The position numbers were made by a program, and so were the translations under genes. Below the pieces are notes generated by a model. The model was not told the origin of the DNA. It saw only the letters and a list, made by a program, of their open reading frames with translations, and did no database searches. Below, piece after piece: positions 1-10,446 of a stretch of DNA of 64,000 nt; the first letter of the stretch is position 1; every line of letters starts with the position of its first letter. The stretch covers positions 1 to 64,000 of the forward strand of contig JAURED010000002.1 in the NCBI GenBank assembly GCA_030827595.1. The letters are read 5' to 3'. This DNA is from Burkholderiales bacterium. Lineage in GTDB: Bacteria > Pseudomonadota > Gammaproteobacteria > Burkholderiales > Methylophilaceae.

Positions 1-54
1 AGCAGCTAAACCAGCAGCTGAGAAAAAAGCAGCTAAACCAGCAGCTGAGAAAAA
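1..54 (+). repeat. Two perfect tandem copies of a 27-nt unit (agcagctaaaccagcagctgagaaaaa)
   Basis: Direct reading of positions 1-27 and 28-54. Confidence 0.9.
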
Positions 55-58
55 ATAA
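2..58 (+). CDS. C-terminal end of an Ala/Lys/Pro-rich protein (AAKPAAEKKAAKPAAEKK*), truncated by window start
   Basis: Frame 2 reads GCA GCT AAA CCA GCA GCT GAG AAA AAA twice, then TAA; resembles histone H1-like basic tails but the family cannot be assigned from the tail. Confidence 0.6.
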   Translation, partial: AAKPAAEKKAAKPAAEKK

Positions 59-75
59 AACATATGAGTTATTTG

Positions 76-104
76 AAAAAGCCGGTTTTACCGGCTTTTT
101 TTTT
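76..104 (+). terminator. Rho-independent terminator
   Basis: aaaaagccggt-ttt-accggcttttttttt hairpin followed by T run. Confidence 0.9.
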
Positions 105-153
105 AGATTAAAGTTTTGAATATTTGATTAAATAAATCATAATAAAGAACATT

Positions 154-1584
154 ATGGACCAAAAAAATAAAGAAAATTTAAGCAAATTACTTCAAGATGT
201 TAATGAGCTTCTAGGAAAAAATAAGATTGTTGAGGATCTTGTAGATAAACAAGAAATGCCTAAGCAAAAATTAATTAAAAATTTAGTCCAGAAGCAAAAT
301 TTATCTTCTCTTGGAAAACTACTAAATTCTCTTCATCCAGCCGACGTAGCATTTATCTTAGAGTCTCTTCCTTTGAATGATCGATTGATTGTTTGGGATC
401 TAGTTAGGGCTGATCGAGACGGTGAGATATTGATTGAGGTCTCTGATAGTGTTCGTCAAACTCTAATTGCTGATATGGATAGTACAGAGCTGTTAGCAGC
501 AGCAGAACAACTAGACACAGATGAAATTGCTGATATTGCTGCCGATCTTCCCGAAAATGTTTTACAAGATCTACTTGATAGCTTGGATGCAAATAATAGG
601 GAAAGATTAGAGTCCGCTCTATCTTATCCAGAAGATCAGGTGGGTGCATTAATGGATTTTGATATTGTTACTATCAGAGATGATATTTCTATAGAAGTCG
701 CATTACGGTACTTAAGAAAAATTAAAAAACTTCCAGAATTAACAGATAAATTATTTGTTGTTAGCAGATCACAAAAAATATTGGGCGTTCTGCCTCTTAA
801 GAAAATTGTTGTCAATGAGCCTGAGTTAATGGTGAAGGAAGTTATGTCCAATGAAGCTGTTTTATTTAAAGCAAACGATGATGCTGCAGAAGCAGCAAAG
901 GCTTTTGAAAGATACGATCTTGTTACAGCTCCAGTTGTAAATGAAGATAATAGATTGGTGGGTCGAATAACTGTTGATGCTGTGATGGATTATATACGTG
1001 AAGAAAGTGATAGCAATCAGTTATCAATGGTTGGCCTTCGTGAAGATGAAGATATATTTTCATCTATTTGGAAATCAGTTCGTAATAGATGGGCATGGTT
1101 AGCAATAAATCTTGTTACTGCATTGATTGCTTCTCGGGTAATCGGGGTATTCGAAGGCTCAATCGAAAAGGTAGTAGCCTTGGCTGCATTAATGCCGATT
1201 GTTGCTGGTGTTGGTGGAAATTCAGGTAACCAAACAACAACAATGATTGTTAGAGCAATTGCACTTGGCCAGGTATCTCTCAATCATTTAAGAAAACTAT
1301 TATTTAAAGAAATAGGCGTTGCAATTCTTAATGGAATTTTATGGGGAGGTGTCCTAGGGTTTATTTCTTTCTTCTTGTACAAAAATTCAAGTTTAGCAAT
1401 TGTTATGACAACAGCCATGACCTTAAATCTCATTCTTGCAGCCATAATGGGTGTTATGATACCTCTAATTCTTAGCAAATCTGGTCGTGATCCTGCAGTT
1501 GGCTCGAGTGTTTTAATTACGGCTATGACTGATAGCGGAGGTTTTTTTATCTTTTTAGGACTAGCAACTTTAGTTCTTATATAA
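154..1584 (+). CDS. mgtE: Magnesium transporter MgtE
   Basis: MgtE N-domain, CBS pair, membrane domain with GVGGNSGNQTTT and DPAVGSSVLITAMTDSGGFFIFLGLA. Confidence 0.93.
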   Translation: MDQKNKENLSKLLQDVNELLGKNKIVEDLVDKQEMPKQKLIKNLVQKQNLSSLGKLLNSLHPADVAFILESLPLNDRLIVWDLVRADRDGEILIEVSDSVRQTLIADMDSTELLAAAEQLDTDEIADIAADLPENVLQDLLDSLDANNRERLESALSYPEDQVGALMDFDIVTIRDDISIEVALRYLRKIKKLPELTDKLFVVSRSQKILGVLPLKKIVVNEPELMVKEVMSNEAVLFKANDDAAEAAKAFERYDLVTAPVVNEDNRLVGRITVDAVMDYIREESDSNQLSMVGLREDEDIFSSIWKSVRNRWAWLAINLVTALIASRVIGVFEGSIEKVVALAALMPIVAGVGGNSGNQTTTMIVRAIALGQVSLNHLRKLLFKEIGVAILNGILWGGVLGFISFFLYKNSSLAIVMTTAMTLNLILAAIMGVMIPLILSKSGRDPAVGSSVLITAMTDSGGFFIFLGLATLVLI

Positions 1585-1591
1585 TTAACTT

Positions 1592-2845
1592 ATGACTTTC
1601 CAACTCTTTGATTACTCAAGTTATTTAAATTTTAATACACTCATAGAGCTTGCAATAGCAGTGTCTTCAATTGCGCTATCTTATTTCTTTGTTGCAGATA
1701 TATTTAGAAGGTTTATATCAAAAAATTCAAAAGCAAAAAATAAGGTTATTACTGAAGGCATAATCAAAGTTATTTTCCCTATATGTGCAATTGTTATGAT
1801 TGGATTTGCTCAGACTATTTCAACAATATTTTTTACACATGGACTATTGGTATTGGTTCAAAAACTATTAATAGCTCTTGTAGTTATTAGACTTTCTGTT
1901 TATTTGATGAGGTATTTGTCAAAACCAAATTCAATATTAAGAGCATTTGAAAATACTGTTTCAGTTGTGATTTGGGCTGTATTAGCATTGCAAATAACGG
2001 GCGTACTGCCCGAGTTTATTAATTCATTAGATGCTGTTACATTTAAAATTGGTTCTCAAAACCTTTCTTTATTAATGATGGTTCAAGCCATTATTGCAAT
2101 ATTTTTGTCTATTTTAATTGCGATGACAATTAGTAAGTTTATTGAAAATAAATTGATGAAAGCTAGCCATCTAGATGCAAATGCTAGAGTAATGATGAAT
2201 AAAGTTTTTAGAATATTTTTATACTTTATTGCGGTTGTCATCTCTCTTTCATCTATAGGGATTAACCTTACTTTTTTAAGTGTTCTCGGAGGTGCATTTG
2301 GTGTAGGACTAGCCTTTGGACTTCAAAAAATTGCTAGTAATTATGTCTGTGGATTTATCATTCTCATGGATAAATCAATTCATATTGGAGATATTTTACT
2401 AGTAGGCGAACACTACGGGGTTGTTACATTAATACGATCAAGATATACGGTATTAAGAAAGCTTGATGGCGTTGAGGTAATCATTCCGAATGAAACATTA
2501 ATCTCTGAGAATATTGTTAATCATTCTTTTTCAGATCGAAAGGCGAGAGTGTCAATTGAAATTCAAATAAGTTATAAATCATCTGTGGATAAAGCCTTCG
2601 AGATCATGTTAAAAGCTGCAAAATCAGAAAAAAGAGTTTTAAAAGATCCTGAGCCAAATGTATATCTCACGGGATTTGGGGATAATGGCATAGACATACT
2701 ATTATCTTTCTACATACTGGATCCTGAAGAGGGATCATTGTCACTTAAATCAGATATAAATCAAAAAATATGGAAACAGTTTAAGGCGGAAGGTATTGAT
2801 ATACCTTACCCATATAGAACAGTTGAGATAATTAATAATAACTAG
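1592..2845 (+). CDS. Mechanosensitive ion channel, MscS family
   Basis: GGAFGVGLAFGLQKIASNYVCGFIILMDKSIHIGD pore/beta domain signature. Confidence 0.9.
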   Translation: MTFQLFDYSSYLNFNTLIELAIAVSSIALSYFFVADIFRRFISKNSKAKNKVITEGIIKVIFPICAIVMIGFAQTISTIFFTHGLLVLVQKLLIALVVIRLSVYLMRYLSKPNSILRAFENTVSVVIWAVLALQITGVLPEFINSLDAVTFKIGSQNLSLLMMVQAIIAIFLSILIAMTISKFIENKLMKASHLDANARVMMNKVFRIFLYFIAVVISLSSIGINLTFLSVLGGAFGVGLAFGLQKIASNYVCGFIILMDKSIHIGDILLVGEHYGVVTLIRSRYTVLRKLDGVEVIIPNETLISENIVNHSFSDRKARVSIEIQISYKSSVDKAFEIMLKAAKSEKRVLKDPEPNVYLTGFGDNGIDILLSFYILDPEEGSLSLKSDINQKIWKQFKAEGIDIPYPYRTVEIINNN

Positions 2846-2865
2846 AGTTTGAACTTAAGAAAAAA

Positions 2866-3024
2866 TTATTTGCTTAATTTTGTTTCTTTATAAATGACGT
2901 GTTTTCTAGCCTTTGGATCAAATTTTTTGATTTCCATCTTGTCTGGCGTATTTTTCTTATTTTTTGTCGTTGTGTAAAAGTGACCAGTACCAGCAGTAGA
3001 TTCTAGTTTGATTTTCTCTCTCAT
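2866..3024 (-). CDS. rpmG: 50S ribosomal protein L33
   Basis: Manual translation [52 protein letters not shown] (52 aa, below ORF track cutoff). Confidence 0.95.
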   Translation of the reverse strand: MREKIKLESTAGTGHFYTTTKNKKNTPDKMEIKKFDPKARKHVIYKETKLSK

Positions 3025-3257
3025 ATCTTTTTACCTTCTGCTTTCATTTTAGCTATTACAGTGTCAATACCAAGTTTGTCAATGGTTCTGAGAGCTGCAT
3101 TTGATATTTTCAGGGAAACCCAACGATTTTCACTTTCAACCCAAAATTTTTTATTTTGTAAGTTTGGCATGAATCTACGTTTTGTTTTATTGTTTGCGTG
3201 TGAAACATTATTTCCACTTACAGGCTTTTTACCTGTGACTTGACATTCTTTTGCCAT
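3021..3257 (-). CDS. rpmB: 50S ribosomal protein L28
   Basis: [34 protein letters not shown]. Confidence 0.97.
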   Translation of the reverse strand: MAKECQVTGKKPVSGNNVSHANNKTKRRFMPNLQNKKFWVESENRWVSLKISNAALRTIDKLGIDTVIAKMKAEGKKI

Positions 3258-3322
3258 AATAAACTCTTGAATTTGAAAAACGACTATTAAACCACAAAAT
3301 AGGGGTGTTTTACAAGTGTTTT

Positions 3323-3775
3323 TTATGTTTTTCCAGTACTTCCAAAGCCACCAGAGCCCCTTTCAGAAGCATTAAAATCATCCACAAAATTAAGTGTTGC
3401 TTGAAGAACGGGGATGATGATCATCTGAGCAATTCTATCAAAAGGTTGGATAGGGTAGGCTTTATCAGATCGATTCCAGCAAGACACCATTAATTCACCT
3501 TGATAGTCAGAGTCAATCAATCCAATTAAATTGCCTAACACAATACCATGTTTATGACCCAAACCCGACCGAGGAAGTATACAGGCCGCATAATCTGGAT
3601 TTTTAATATAGATGGCAAGCCCAGTGGGTATGAGTATTGTTTCATTTGGTGGAATAATTAACTCTTCATCAATGCATGCTCTTAAGTCTAATCCTGCGGA
3701 GCCAATTGATCCATAAGTTGGCAGATGATGCTTAATTTTTGGATTTAAAATTTTTACATCAATATCAATTTTCAT
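3323..3775 (-). CDS. dut: dUTP diphosphatase
   Basis: [34 protein letters not shown] and [10 protein letters not shown] motifs. Confidence 0.97.
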   Translation of the reverse strand: MKIDIDVKILNPKIKHHLPTYGSIGSAGLDLRACIDEELIIPPNETILIPTGLAIYIKNPDYAACILPRSGLGHKHGIVLGNLIGLIDSDYQGELMVSCWNRSDKAYPIQPFDRIAQMIIIPVLQATLNFVDDFNASERGSGGFGSTGKT

Positions 3776-4955
3776 TTTTTTGATAACTCTCTTGAATTTC
3801 TAATAATATGTTATTTGCTAATTTGATTTTAGGCATTCTAGGTAGAATTTTCTCTTGAAATTTATCAAGAATAATCACCTCTGCATCATCATGACCCATG
3901 GTATTGTTTAGTTCATTGGCAATTACCATATCTAAATTTTTTTCAATCAGTTTTTGTTTAGCATAATGAATTAAATCATTAGTTTCGGCTGCAAAACCCA
4001 CACAAAATAAGTTAGGAAATTTTTTCTTCGTATTTTTTAAGATATCATTTGTTTTTTCTAATTCCAAGGTTAAAAGTTTTTTATCTTTTTTAATTTTGCC
4101 ATTAAAAATCTGCTTTGCTTTGTAATCGGAAATAGCAGCAACACTAATAAATATATTATTTTTTTTTGCCTCCTGATAAATAACCTTTTCCATATCATCA
4201 TGATTTTTAGCTTCTATAATTCTAATGCCAGGATTAATTTCCTGATGGGTTATACCTTTTACTAAGGTTACATCTGCACCTAATTGAAAAGCTTCATTTG
4301 CAATGGAGACCCCCATTTTTCCTGAACTAAAATTAGTAATCGCACGAGCAGCATCAATTTTTTCAATGGTTGCACCAGCAGATATCAAAATTTTCAAATT
4401 TTTCAATAAAGGTTGTGAAAAATATTTTTCTATTTCACTGAAAATAGAGATTGGTTCACTGAGACGACCTATGCCATTTTCTCCGCATGCTTGGATTCCT
4501 AATTCGGGACCGATAAAAAATACACCATTTTTTTTGAGGGAATCAATATTTTTTAAATTTGGGGGATTGTGATACATAAAGCTATTCATAGCTGGACAAA
4601 CATATAAGTCACAGCTTCTAGCAGCACAAATATTAGTTAATAAATCATCACAGATTCCTGAATTTAGTTTTGCTAGAAAGTTTGCCGATGCGGGAGCAAC
4701 TAAAATGAGATCAGCGTCTCGTGAAAGGTTAATATGATCCATACCATTCCCAGATTGATTATTCCAAAACTCTTGGTCTGTTAATACGGGATTGTTGGTA
4801 ACTGCTTGAAAAGTAAGGGGAGTGATAAATTTCATTGCAGCATTTGTCATTACAACGCGGACAATAAAATTATTTTTAATTAATAATCGAGCTAGCTCTA
4901 CTGCTTTATAAGCAGCAACACCTCCACATACACCAAGTATAATAGTCTTTTTCAT
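3765..4955 (-). CDS. coaBC: Phosphopantothenoylcysteine decarboxylase/synthetase
   Basis: [56 protein letters not shown]; start moved from 5027 to MKKTIILG at 4955 by homology. Confidence 0.93.
   Translation of the reverse strand: MKKTIILGVCGGVAAYKAVELARLLIKNNFIVRVVMTNAAMKFITPLTFQAVTNNPVLTDQEFWNNQSGNGMDHINLSRDADLILVAPASANFLAKLNSGICDDLLTNICAARSCDLYVCPAMNSFMYHNPPNLKNIDSLKKNGVFFIGPELGIQACGENGIGRLSEPISIFSEIEKYFSQPLLKNLKILISAGATIEKIDAARAITNFSSGKMGVSIANEAFQLGADVTLVKGITHQEINPGIRIIEAKNHDDMEKVIYQEAKKNNIFISVAAISDYKAKQIFNGKIKKDKKLLTLELEKTNDILKNTKKKFPNLFCVGFAAETNDLIHYAKQKLIEKNLDMVIANELNNTMGHDDAEVIILDKFQEKILPRMPKIKLANNILLEIQESYQKNEN
4938..4943 (+). promoter_or_regulatory. Candidate -10 (TATAAT) for the DUF429 gene, inside coaBC coding sequence
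   Basis: Perfect TATAAT hexamer 30 nt upstream of the ATG at 4973. Confidence 0.35.
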
Positions 4956-4961
4956 TCTTTG

Positions 4962-4970
4962 ATTATACCA
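4962..4970 (-). promoter_or_regulatory. Extended -10 (TGGTATAAT) ending 6 nt before the coaBC ATG
   Basis: Minus strand reads TGGTATAAT-CAAAGA-ATG. Confidence 0.55.
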
Positions 4971-4972
4971 AA

Positions 4973-5653
4973 ATGCAATCAATAATAGGCTTAGATGGAT
5001 GTGCATCAGGTTGGGCGATAGCGTCAAAAAATATTAAAAGTGGTTTGATTCAATATCATTTAATAAGTCAGCTTGATGAATTAAATGATATGTTCAAACA
5101 ACCTTACTTGATTGCAATCGATATGCCTGTGTATTTAATTAACTTGTATCGATCAGTGGACCAAAAAGCAAGAGTAAAATTAGGTAAAAGAGCGTCTACG
5201 GTTTTTAATGCACCCTGCATGAATGCTTTAAAAGAAAATAATTTTCAAACTGCATCATTAATTAACTTTGAGTTAACTGGAAAAAAATTAAGTAAACAAA
5301 GCTTTAATTTGTTTAACAAAATAAGGGAAGTTCAGAATTTTAAAAATTCCAATCCAGCTATTAGGATTTATGAGTCACATCCTGAGTTAGCTTTTATGAA
5401 GTTAAATGAAAATCATGTAGTTTTAGAAAAGAAGAAAACAAATGAGGGAAAGATTAAGCGCATTAAATTATTGCAAAGTATTTTTGATAGTTTCGATTTT
5501 GAAAATTTAAGACAAAAATTTAATAAAAATATGATTAAGGATGATGATATTTTAGATTCTTTTGCAATGCTTTATGTGGCTTTAAAGATATATAATCAAT
5601 CTGAGGATTGCATAATGGATGATGTTTTTGAAAATGTTTCCATAAGCTTTTAG
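4973..5653 (+). CDS. DUF429 family protein
   Basis: IIGLDGCASGWAIA N-terminus, AIDMPVYL, RIYESHPELAFMKLN, DDDILDSFAML. Confidence 0.8.
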   Translation: MQSIIGLDGCASGWAIASKNIKSGLIQYHLISQLDELNDMFKQPYLIAIDMPVYLINLYRSVDQKARVKLGKRASTVFNAPCMNALKENNFQTASLINFELTGKKLSKQSFNLFNKIREVQNFKNSNPAIRIYESHPELAFMKLNENHVVLEKKKTNEGKIKRIKLLQSIFDSFDFENLRQKFNKNMIKDDDILDSFAMLYVALKIYNQSEDCIMDDVFENVSISF

Positions 5654-5655
5654 AT

Positions 5656-7653
5656 ATGAAAATTTTTTTTTGGATAATATTAAGTATTGTTGGCGCACTT
5701 GCTTTCTCAATAATAGCGCTTTCAAGAAACGAAACAATAAATGCTATCTGGTTTATTGTGGCTTCGGTATGTATCTATTTGATTGCTTATAGATTTTATG
5801 CCGCCTGGATTGCTACAAAAGCATTAGTTATAGACTCCAATCAACATACTCCTTCAATTAAGTTCAATGATGGTAAAGATTTTATCCCCACAGATAAATG
5901 GATAGTTTTTGGACATCACTTCGCTGCGATTGCTGGCCCAGGGCCTTTGGTAGGTCCAACTCTTGCTGCTCAATTTGGATATCTCCCTGGGACAATTTGG
6001 ATTTTAGTCGGAGCTGTATTGGGAGGTGCCGTTCAAGATATGTCTGTACTTTTCTTCTCTGTTCGAAAAAATGGTAAAAGTTTGGGACAATTGGCTCGAG
6101 ATGAATTAGGGACTTTAGCAGGAATTGCATCTCAAATAGGGACTTTTGTTATTATGATTATCCTAATAGCAGTCCTTGGTCTTGTAGTCGTGAATGCAAT
6201 GAAACATAGCCCTTGGGCAACTTCGACGGTAGTAGCAACAATTCCGATTGCAATATTCATTGGATTTTATTTGCGAAATATAAGACCGGGGAGAGTTTTG
6301 GAAGCAACAGCAATTGGAGTATTGCTTCTTTTATTAGCTGTTTATTATGGAGGAGAGATTGATAAGTCCACCTCACTTCGAGTTTTATTTGATCATGACG
6401 GTTTGAGCCTTGCCTTCGGAGTAATTATTTATGGGTTTTGTGCAGCAGTTTTACCAGTCTGGATGTTACTTGCACCGCGTGATTATCTTTCAACTTTTGT
6501 TAAGTTGGGCACAGTGATCTTTTTAGCAATCTCAATAATTATTATTCGCCCAGAAATACATATGCCTGCTGTAACTCAATTTATAGATGGTACGGGACCA
6601 ATTTTTGGCGGATCACTTTTCCCATTCGTTTTTATAACCATTGCCTGTGGGGCAATCTCTGGTTTTCATGCTTTAATTTCATCGGGAACGACACCTAAAT
6701 TAATAACAAATGAAAAATATATTCCAATGATTGGTTATGGAGGAATGTTACTTGAAAGTTTTGTAGCAATTATGGCGATAGTTGCAGCTTGTATTTTGGA
6801 GCCTGGAATATACTTTGCAATTAATAGTCCACCAGGAATGGTAGGTTCTTCAGCCGCTGAAACCATACAAACAATTAATAATTGGGGATTTGAAGTTACA
6901 TTAGAACAGATGAACCAATTAGCTCAAGATGTTGGTGAAAATTCTCTCTTTGCAAGAACAGGTGGAGCACCGTCCCTTGCCGTGGGAATGGCAACAATTT
7001 TTGCTAAAGCTTTTGGGCAAAATTTATTAGCCATGTGGTACCACTTTGCCATTATGTTTGAAGCTGTGTTTATATTAACTACATTGGATGCTGGCACTCG
7101 TGTTGGTCGATTTATGTTACAAGATATCTTAGGTAATTATTACAAACCCTTAGGTAATCATTCATCATTATTTTCAAATATTATTACAAGCTCAGCCGTT
7201 GTTTTTTGTTGGGGATACTTTTTATACATAGGCGTTATTGACCCTAATGGGGGCGTGAATATTTTATGGCCTTTATTTGGTATTGCCAATCAAATGCTAG
7301 CAGCAATAGCTCTATGTGTAGTGACAGCTATGCTAATAAAATATCGAAATAAACTTTATGCGATGGTTTCAGCTATTCCTTTATGTTGGCTTTTGATTAT
7401 AACTACTGTGGCTGCGTATGAAAAAATATTTAGCGATGACAGCAGGGTAGGTTTCCTCGCAGCTGCTAGAAAGATACAAGATCAGATTAGTAATTCAACC
7501 TCACTCATTGATATTGATGTGATGCAAAAAATTGCCTTTAATCTTCATTTAAATGTTGTCATTATCTCAATATTGGTATTAATTTTATGGATTGTAGTTA
7601 TGGACGTCGTTAAATTATTATTTCAGGTCAAAGTGTATGGAAAAAATATTTAA
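5656..7653 (+). CDS. cstA: Carbon starvation protein CstA family transporter
   Basis: Multi-TM with HHFAAIAGPGPLVGPTLAAQFGYLPG and SGTTPKLI motifs. Confidence 0.93.
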   Translation: MKIFFWIILSIVGALAFSIIALSRNETINAIWFIVASVCIYLIAYRFYAAWIATKALVIDSNQHTPSIKFNDGKDFIPTDKWIVFGHHFAAIAGPGPLVGPTLAAQFGYLPGTIWILVGAVLGGAVQDMSVLFFSVRKNGKSLGQLARDELGTLAGIASQIGTFVIMIILIAVLGLVVVNAMKHSPWATSTVVATIPIAIFIGFYLRNIRPGRVLEATAIGVLLLLLAVYYGGEIDKSTSLRVLFDHDGLSLAFGVIIYGFCAAVLPVWMLLAPRDYLSTFVKLGTVIFLAISIIIIRPEIHMPAVTQFIDGTGPIFGGSLFPFVFITIACGAISGFHALISSGTTPKLITNEKYIPMIGYGGMLLESFVAIMAIVAACILEPGIYFAINSPPGMVGSSAAETIQTINNWGFEVTLEQMNQLAQDVGENSLFARTGGAPSLAVGMATIFAKAFGQNLLAMWYHFAIMFEAVFILTTLDAGTRVGRFMLQDILGNYYKPLGNHSSLFSNIITSSAVVFCWGYFLYIGVIDPNGGVNILWPLFGIANQMLAAIALCVVTAMLIKYRNKLYAMVSAIPLCWLLIITTVAAYEKIFSDDSRVGFLAAARKIQDQISNSTSLIDIDVMQKIAFNLHLNVVIISILVLILWIVVMDVVKLLFQVKVYGKNI

Positions 7654-7804
7654 AAAAATTTGGTTTTTTTTGAAAGAATTGTCAGGTGAAAATAATTACC
7701 AGAAATATATTATGAATAATAAAAAATGTACTCACATGACTCAAAAAGAATTTTATTTAAAACAACTTAATAAGAAGTGGAATAAGATTAATCGTTGTTG
7801 TTAG
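7637..7804 (+). CDS. YbdD/YjiX family small protein
   Basis: Manual translation MEKIFKKIWFFLKELSGENNYQKYIMNNKKCTHMTQKEFYLKQLNKKWNKINRCC; MTxxEFyxxx pattern, terminal RCC, location right after cstA. Confidence 0.8.
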   Translation: MEKIFKKIWFFLKELSGENNYQKYIMNNKKCTHMTQKEFYLKQLNKKWNKINRCC

Positions 7805-8564
7805 AACTCATAAGAAAAATACCTACAAAAAGCATAGGTAAAGACAAAATTTGTCCCATTGTAATATATTCTAAAAATAATCCTAAATGCTGATCTGGCT
7901 CCCTAAAAAACTCGACAAAAATTCTTGATAAGCTGTACCCAATTAAAAATAGTCCAGATGTTTGACCAATTTTTCTTGGATATCTTGAATACACCCACAA
8001 TATTATAAATAAAATAATACCTTCAAATAAAAATTGATAAAGCTGAGAAGGATGCCGACTAATATTGTCAACTTTTGGGAAAACCATGCCCCAGGGAAGG
8101 TGAGTTGGTCTGCCCCATAATTCTTGATTGATAAAATTTCCGACACGACCCAAACCAAGTCCTAAGGGGACAAGTGGGGCAATAAAATCTGTAACTTCTA
8201 ACCATTTAATCTTATATTTTCTAGCTATAAATAAAACAGATAATAAAACTCCAATTAATCCACCATGAAAGGACATGCCGCCTTTCCAAATGGCAAAAAT
8301 CTCCAGTAAATTTGTAAAATAATACTGGGGTTGATAAAATAAGGTGTAACCTATTCTTCCACCGATTATGACGCCAAGTGCGCCATAGAAAAAAAGATCA
8401 TCAAGGGTTTTCCCGTTAATATTTGTATCGGAGGAGATTTTGATTTTATATTTTCCGAGTTGGATAAAAATAATAAATCCAAAAAAATACATTAATCCAT
8501 ACCAATGAATTTGGAGGATTCCAAAGTCAAGTGCAATTGGATTAATTTCTGGGAAGTTAAACAT
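7788..8564 (-). CDS. lgt: Prolipoprotein diacylglyceryl transferase
   Basis: HWYGLMYFFGF, GGMSFHGGLIG, GLGRVGNFINQELWGRPT; start placed at MFNFPEINP. Confidence 0.94.
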   Translation of the reverse strand: MFNFPEINPIALDFGILQIHWYGLMYFFGFIIFIQLGKYKIKISSDTNINGKTLDDLFFYGALGVIIGGRIGYTLFYQPQYYFTNLLEIFAIWKGGMSFHGGLIGVLLSVLFIARKYKIKWLEVTDFIAPLVPLGLGLGRVGNFINQELWGRPTHLPWGMVFPKVDNISRHPSQLYQFLFEGIILFIILWVYSRYPRKIGQTSGLFLIGYSLSRIFVEFFREPDQHLGLFLEYITMGQILSLPMLFVGIFLMSSNNND

Positions 8565-8571
8565 CAAACAT

Positions 8572-8579
8572 ATTATAAT
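8572..8579. promoter_or_regulatory. Palindromic -10 region (ATTATAAT) shared by divergent lgt and ilvD
   Basis: TATAAT readable on + (8574-8579) and on - (8577-8572). Confidence 0.5.
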
Positions 8580-8598
8580 GTCTTTTTGAGGAAGCTTA

Positions 8599-10446
8599 AT
8601 GCCAAAATATAGATCACATACAACCACGCATGGAAGAAATCAAGCTGGAGCTCGTGCTTTATGGAGAGCTACTGGAATGAAAGATGGTGATTTTGAGAAA
8701 CCGATTATTGCAGTCGTTAATTCTTTTACTCAGTTTGTTCCAGGACATGTTCATTTAAAAGATCTAGGACAGCTTGTTGCAACTCAAATTGAAAAACATG
8801 GCGGCGTAGCCAAGGAGTTTAATACCATTGCTGTTGATGATGGGATTGCGATGGGCCATGATGGAATGTTATATAGTTTACCAAGTAGAGATTTGATTGC
8901 AGATTCAGTAGAGTATATGGTAAACGCGCATTGCGCAGATGCCATGGTATGTATATCAAATTGTGACAAAATTACTCCGGGTATGTTGATGGCAGCAATG
9001 CGGGTGAATATCCCTACTATATTCGTCTCTGGAGGACCTATGGAGGCTGGTAAGGTCATTTGGGGTGGTCAAGAAGTAAAAGTTGATCTTGTCAGCCCTA
9101 TGATTGCTTCAGGCGATATCAAGATATCTGATAGTCAACTTGATGATCTTGAAAAATCTTCATGTCCAACATGTGGATCATGTTCTGGAATGTTTACTGC
9201 AAATTCAATGAATTGCTTAACAGAAGCTCTTGGTTTAAGTCTTCCAGGAAACGGATCAACGCTAGCGACGCATGAAGCTCGAAAGAAATTATTTCTTGAT
9301 GCAGGTCAGCAAATTGTTGAAATTACAAAAAAATATTATGAAGAAAATCAGAGTAAGGTATTACCAAGATCAATTGCAACAAAAGAAGCTTTTGAGAATG
9401 CCATGAAGTTAGATGTGGCAATGGGTGGATCGACCAATACCGTTCTCCATTTGCTTGCAGCTGCAAAAGAGGCTGAGGTTGATTTTACTATGAAAGACAT
9501 TGATCAAATTTCAAGGAATACCCCATGCATAGCAAAAGTTGCTCCTGCGAGCCAAAAATATCATATGGAGGATGTTCATAGAGCAGGTGGAGTTTTTGGA
9601 ATATTAGCAGAGCTTAACCGAGGCAATTTACTTAATAAAAATGTTTCAACTGTGCATTCAGAAACTTTAGAAGATGCTATCTCTAAATATGATATTACTT
9701 CAACCAAAGATGAGAGTGTTAAGACCTTTTTTAAGGCGGCTCCTGGAGGTGTTCGAACAACAGAAGCATTTTCACAAAATAAATTATGGCCAACATTAGA
9801 TAATGATCGTGAAAATGGATGTATCCGTAATATTAAAAATGCGTATTCAGCTGATGGTGGCTTAGCAGTTTTATATGGCAATATTGCTCTTGAAGGATGT
9901 ATTGTTAAAACTGCGGGGGTAGATGAAGAGATATTAAAATTTAAAGGAAAGGTAAGATTATTTGAGTCGCAAGAAGCTTCAATAAATGCAATTTTAGGTG
10001 ATGAAATAAAACCTGGCGACATTGTACTTATCACCTATGAGGGACCAAAAGGTGGTCCAGGAATGCAAGAGATGCTGTATCCAACATCCTACTTAAAGTC
10101 TAAAGGCTTAGGAAAGGAATGCGCTTTACTTACGGATGGAAGGTTTTCAGGAGGTACATCTGGTTTGAGCATAGGTCATGTATCACCAGAAGCTGCAGAG
10201 GGTGGAAATATTGGGTTGGTTCAAGAAGGTGATGAAATTATCATTGATATTCCCAACAGGACTATCAATGTGTCTCTATCTGATGAGGAATTACTAAAGC
10301 GAAGAAAAGAAATGGAATCACTAGGGGCTCATGCATGGAAACCCAAGCCTAGGGATAGAAAAGTTTCTAAAGCTCTTCAAGCTTATGCCTTGATGACTAC
10401 AAGTGCTTCACAAGGTGCGGTAAGAAATCTTGAACAAATTAAATAA
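8599..10446 (+). CDS. ilvD: Dihydroxy-acid dehydratase
   Basis: [60 protein letters not shown]. Confidence 0.97.
   Translation: MPKYRSHTTTHGRNQAGARALWRATGMKDGDFEKPIIAVVNSFTQFVPGHVHLKDLGQLVATQIEKHGGVAKEFNTIAVDDGIAMGHDGMLYSLPSRDLIADSVEYMVNAHCADAMVCISNCDKITPGMLMAAMRVNIPTIFVSGGPMEAGKVIWGGQEVKVDLVSPMIASGDIKISDSQLDDLEKSSCPTCGSCSGMFTANSMNCLTEALGLSLPGNGSTLATHEARKKLFLDAGQQIVEITKKYYEENQSKVLPRSIATKEAFENAMKLDVAMGGSTNTVLHLLAAAKEAEVDFTMKDIDQISRNTPCIAKVAPASQKYHMEDVHRAGGVFGILAELNRGNLLNKNVSTVHSETLEDAISKYDITSTKDESVKTFFKAAPGGVRTTEAFSQNKLWPTLDNDRENGCIRNIKNAYSADGGLAVLYGNIALEGCIVKTAGVDEEILKFKGKVRLFESQEASINAILGDEIKPGDIVLITYEGPKGGPGMQEMLYPTSYLKSKGLGKECALLTDGRFSGGTSGLSIGHVSPEAAEGGNIGLVQEGDEIIIDIPNRTINVSLSDEELLKRRKEMESLGAHAWKPKPRDRKVSKALQAYALMTTSASQGAVRNLEQIK

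Noticed and set aside
404-1478. Antisense ORFs over mgtE (and similar ones over ilvD, groL, coxA, the FAD oxidase)
   Set aside because: They lie inside strongly supported genes on the other strand and have no recognisable motifs
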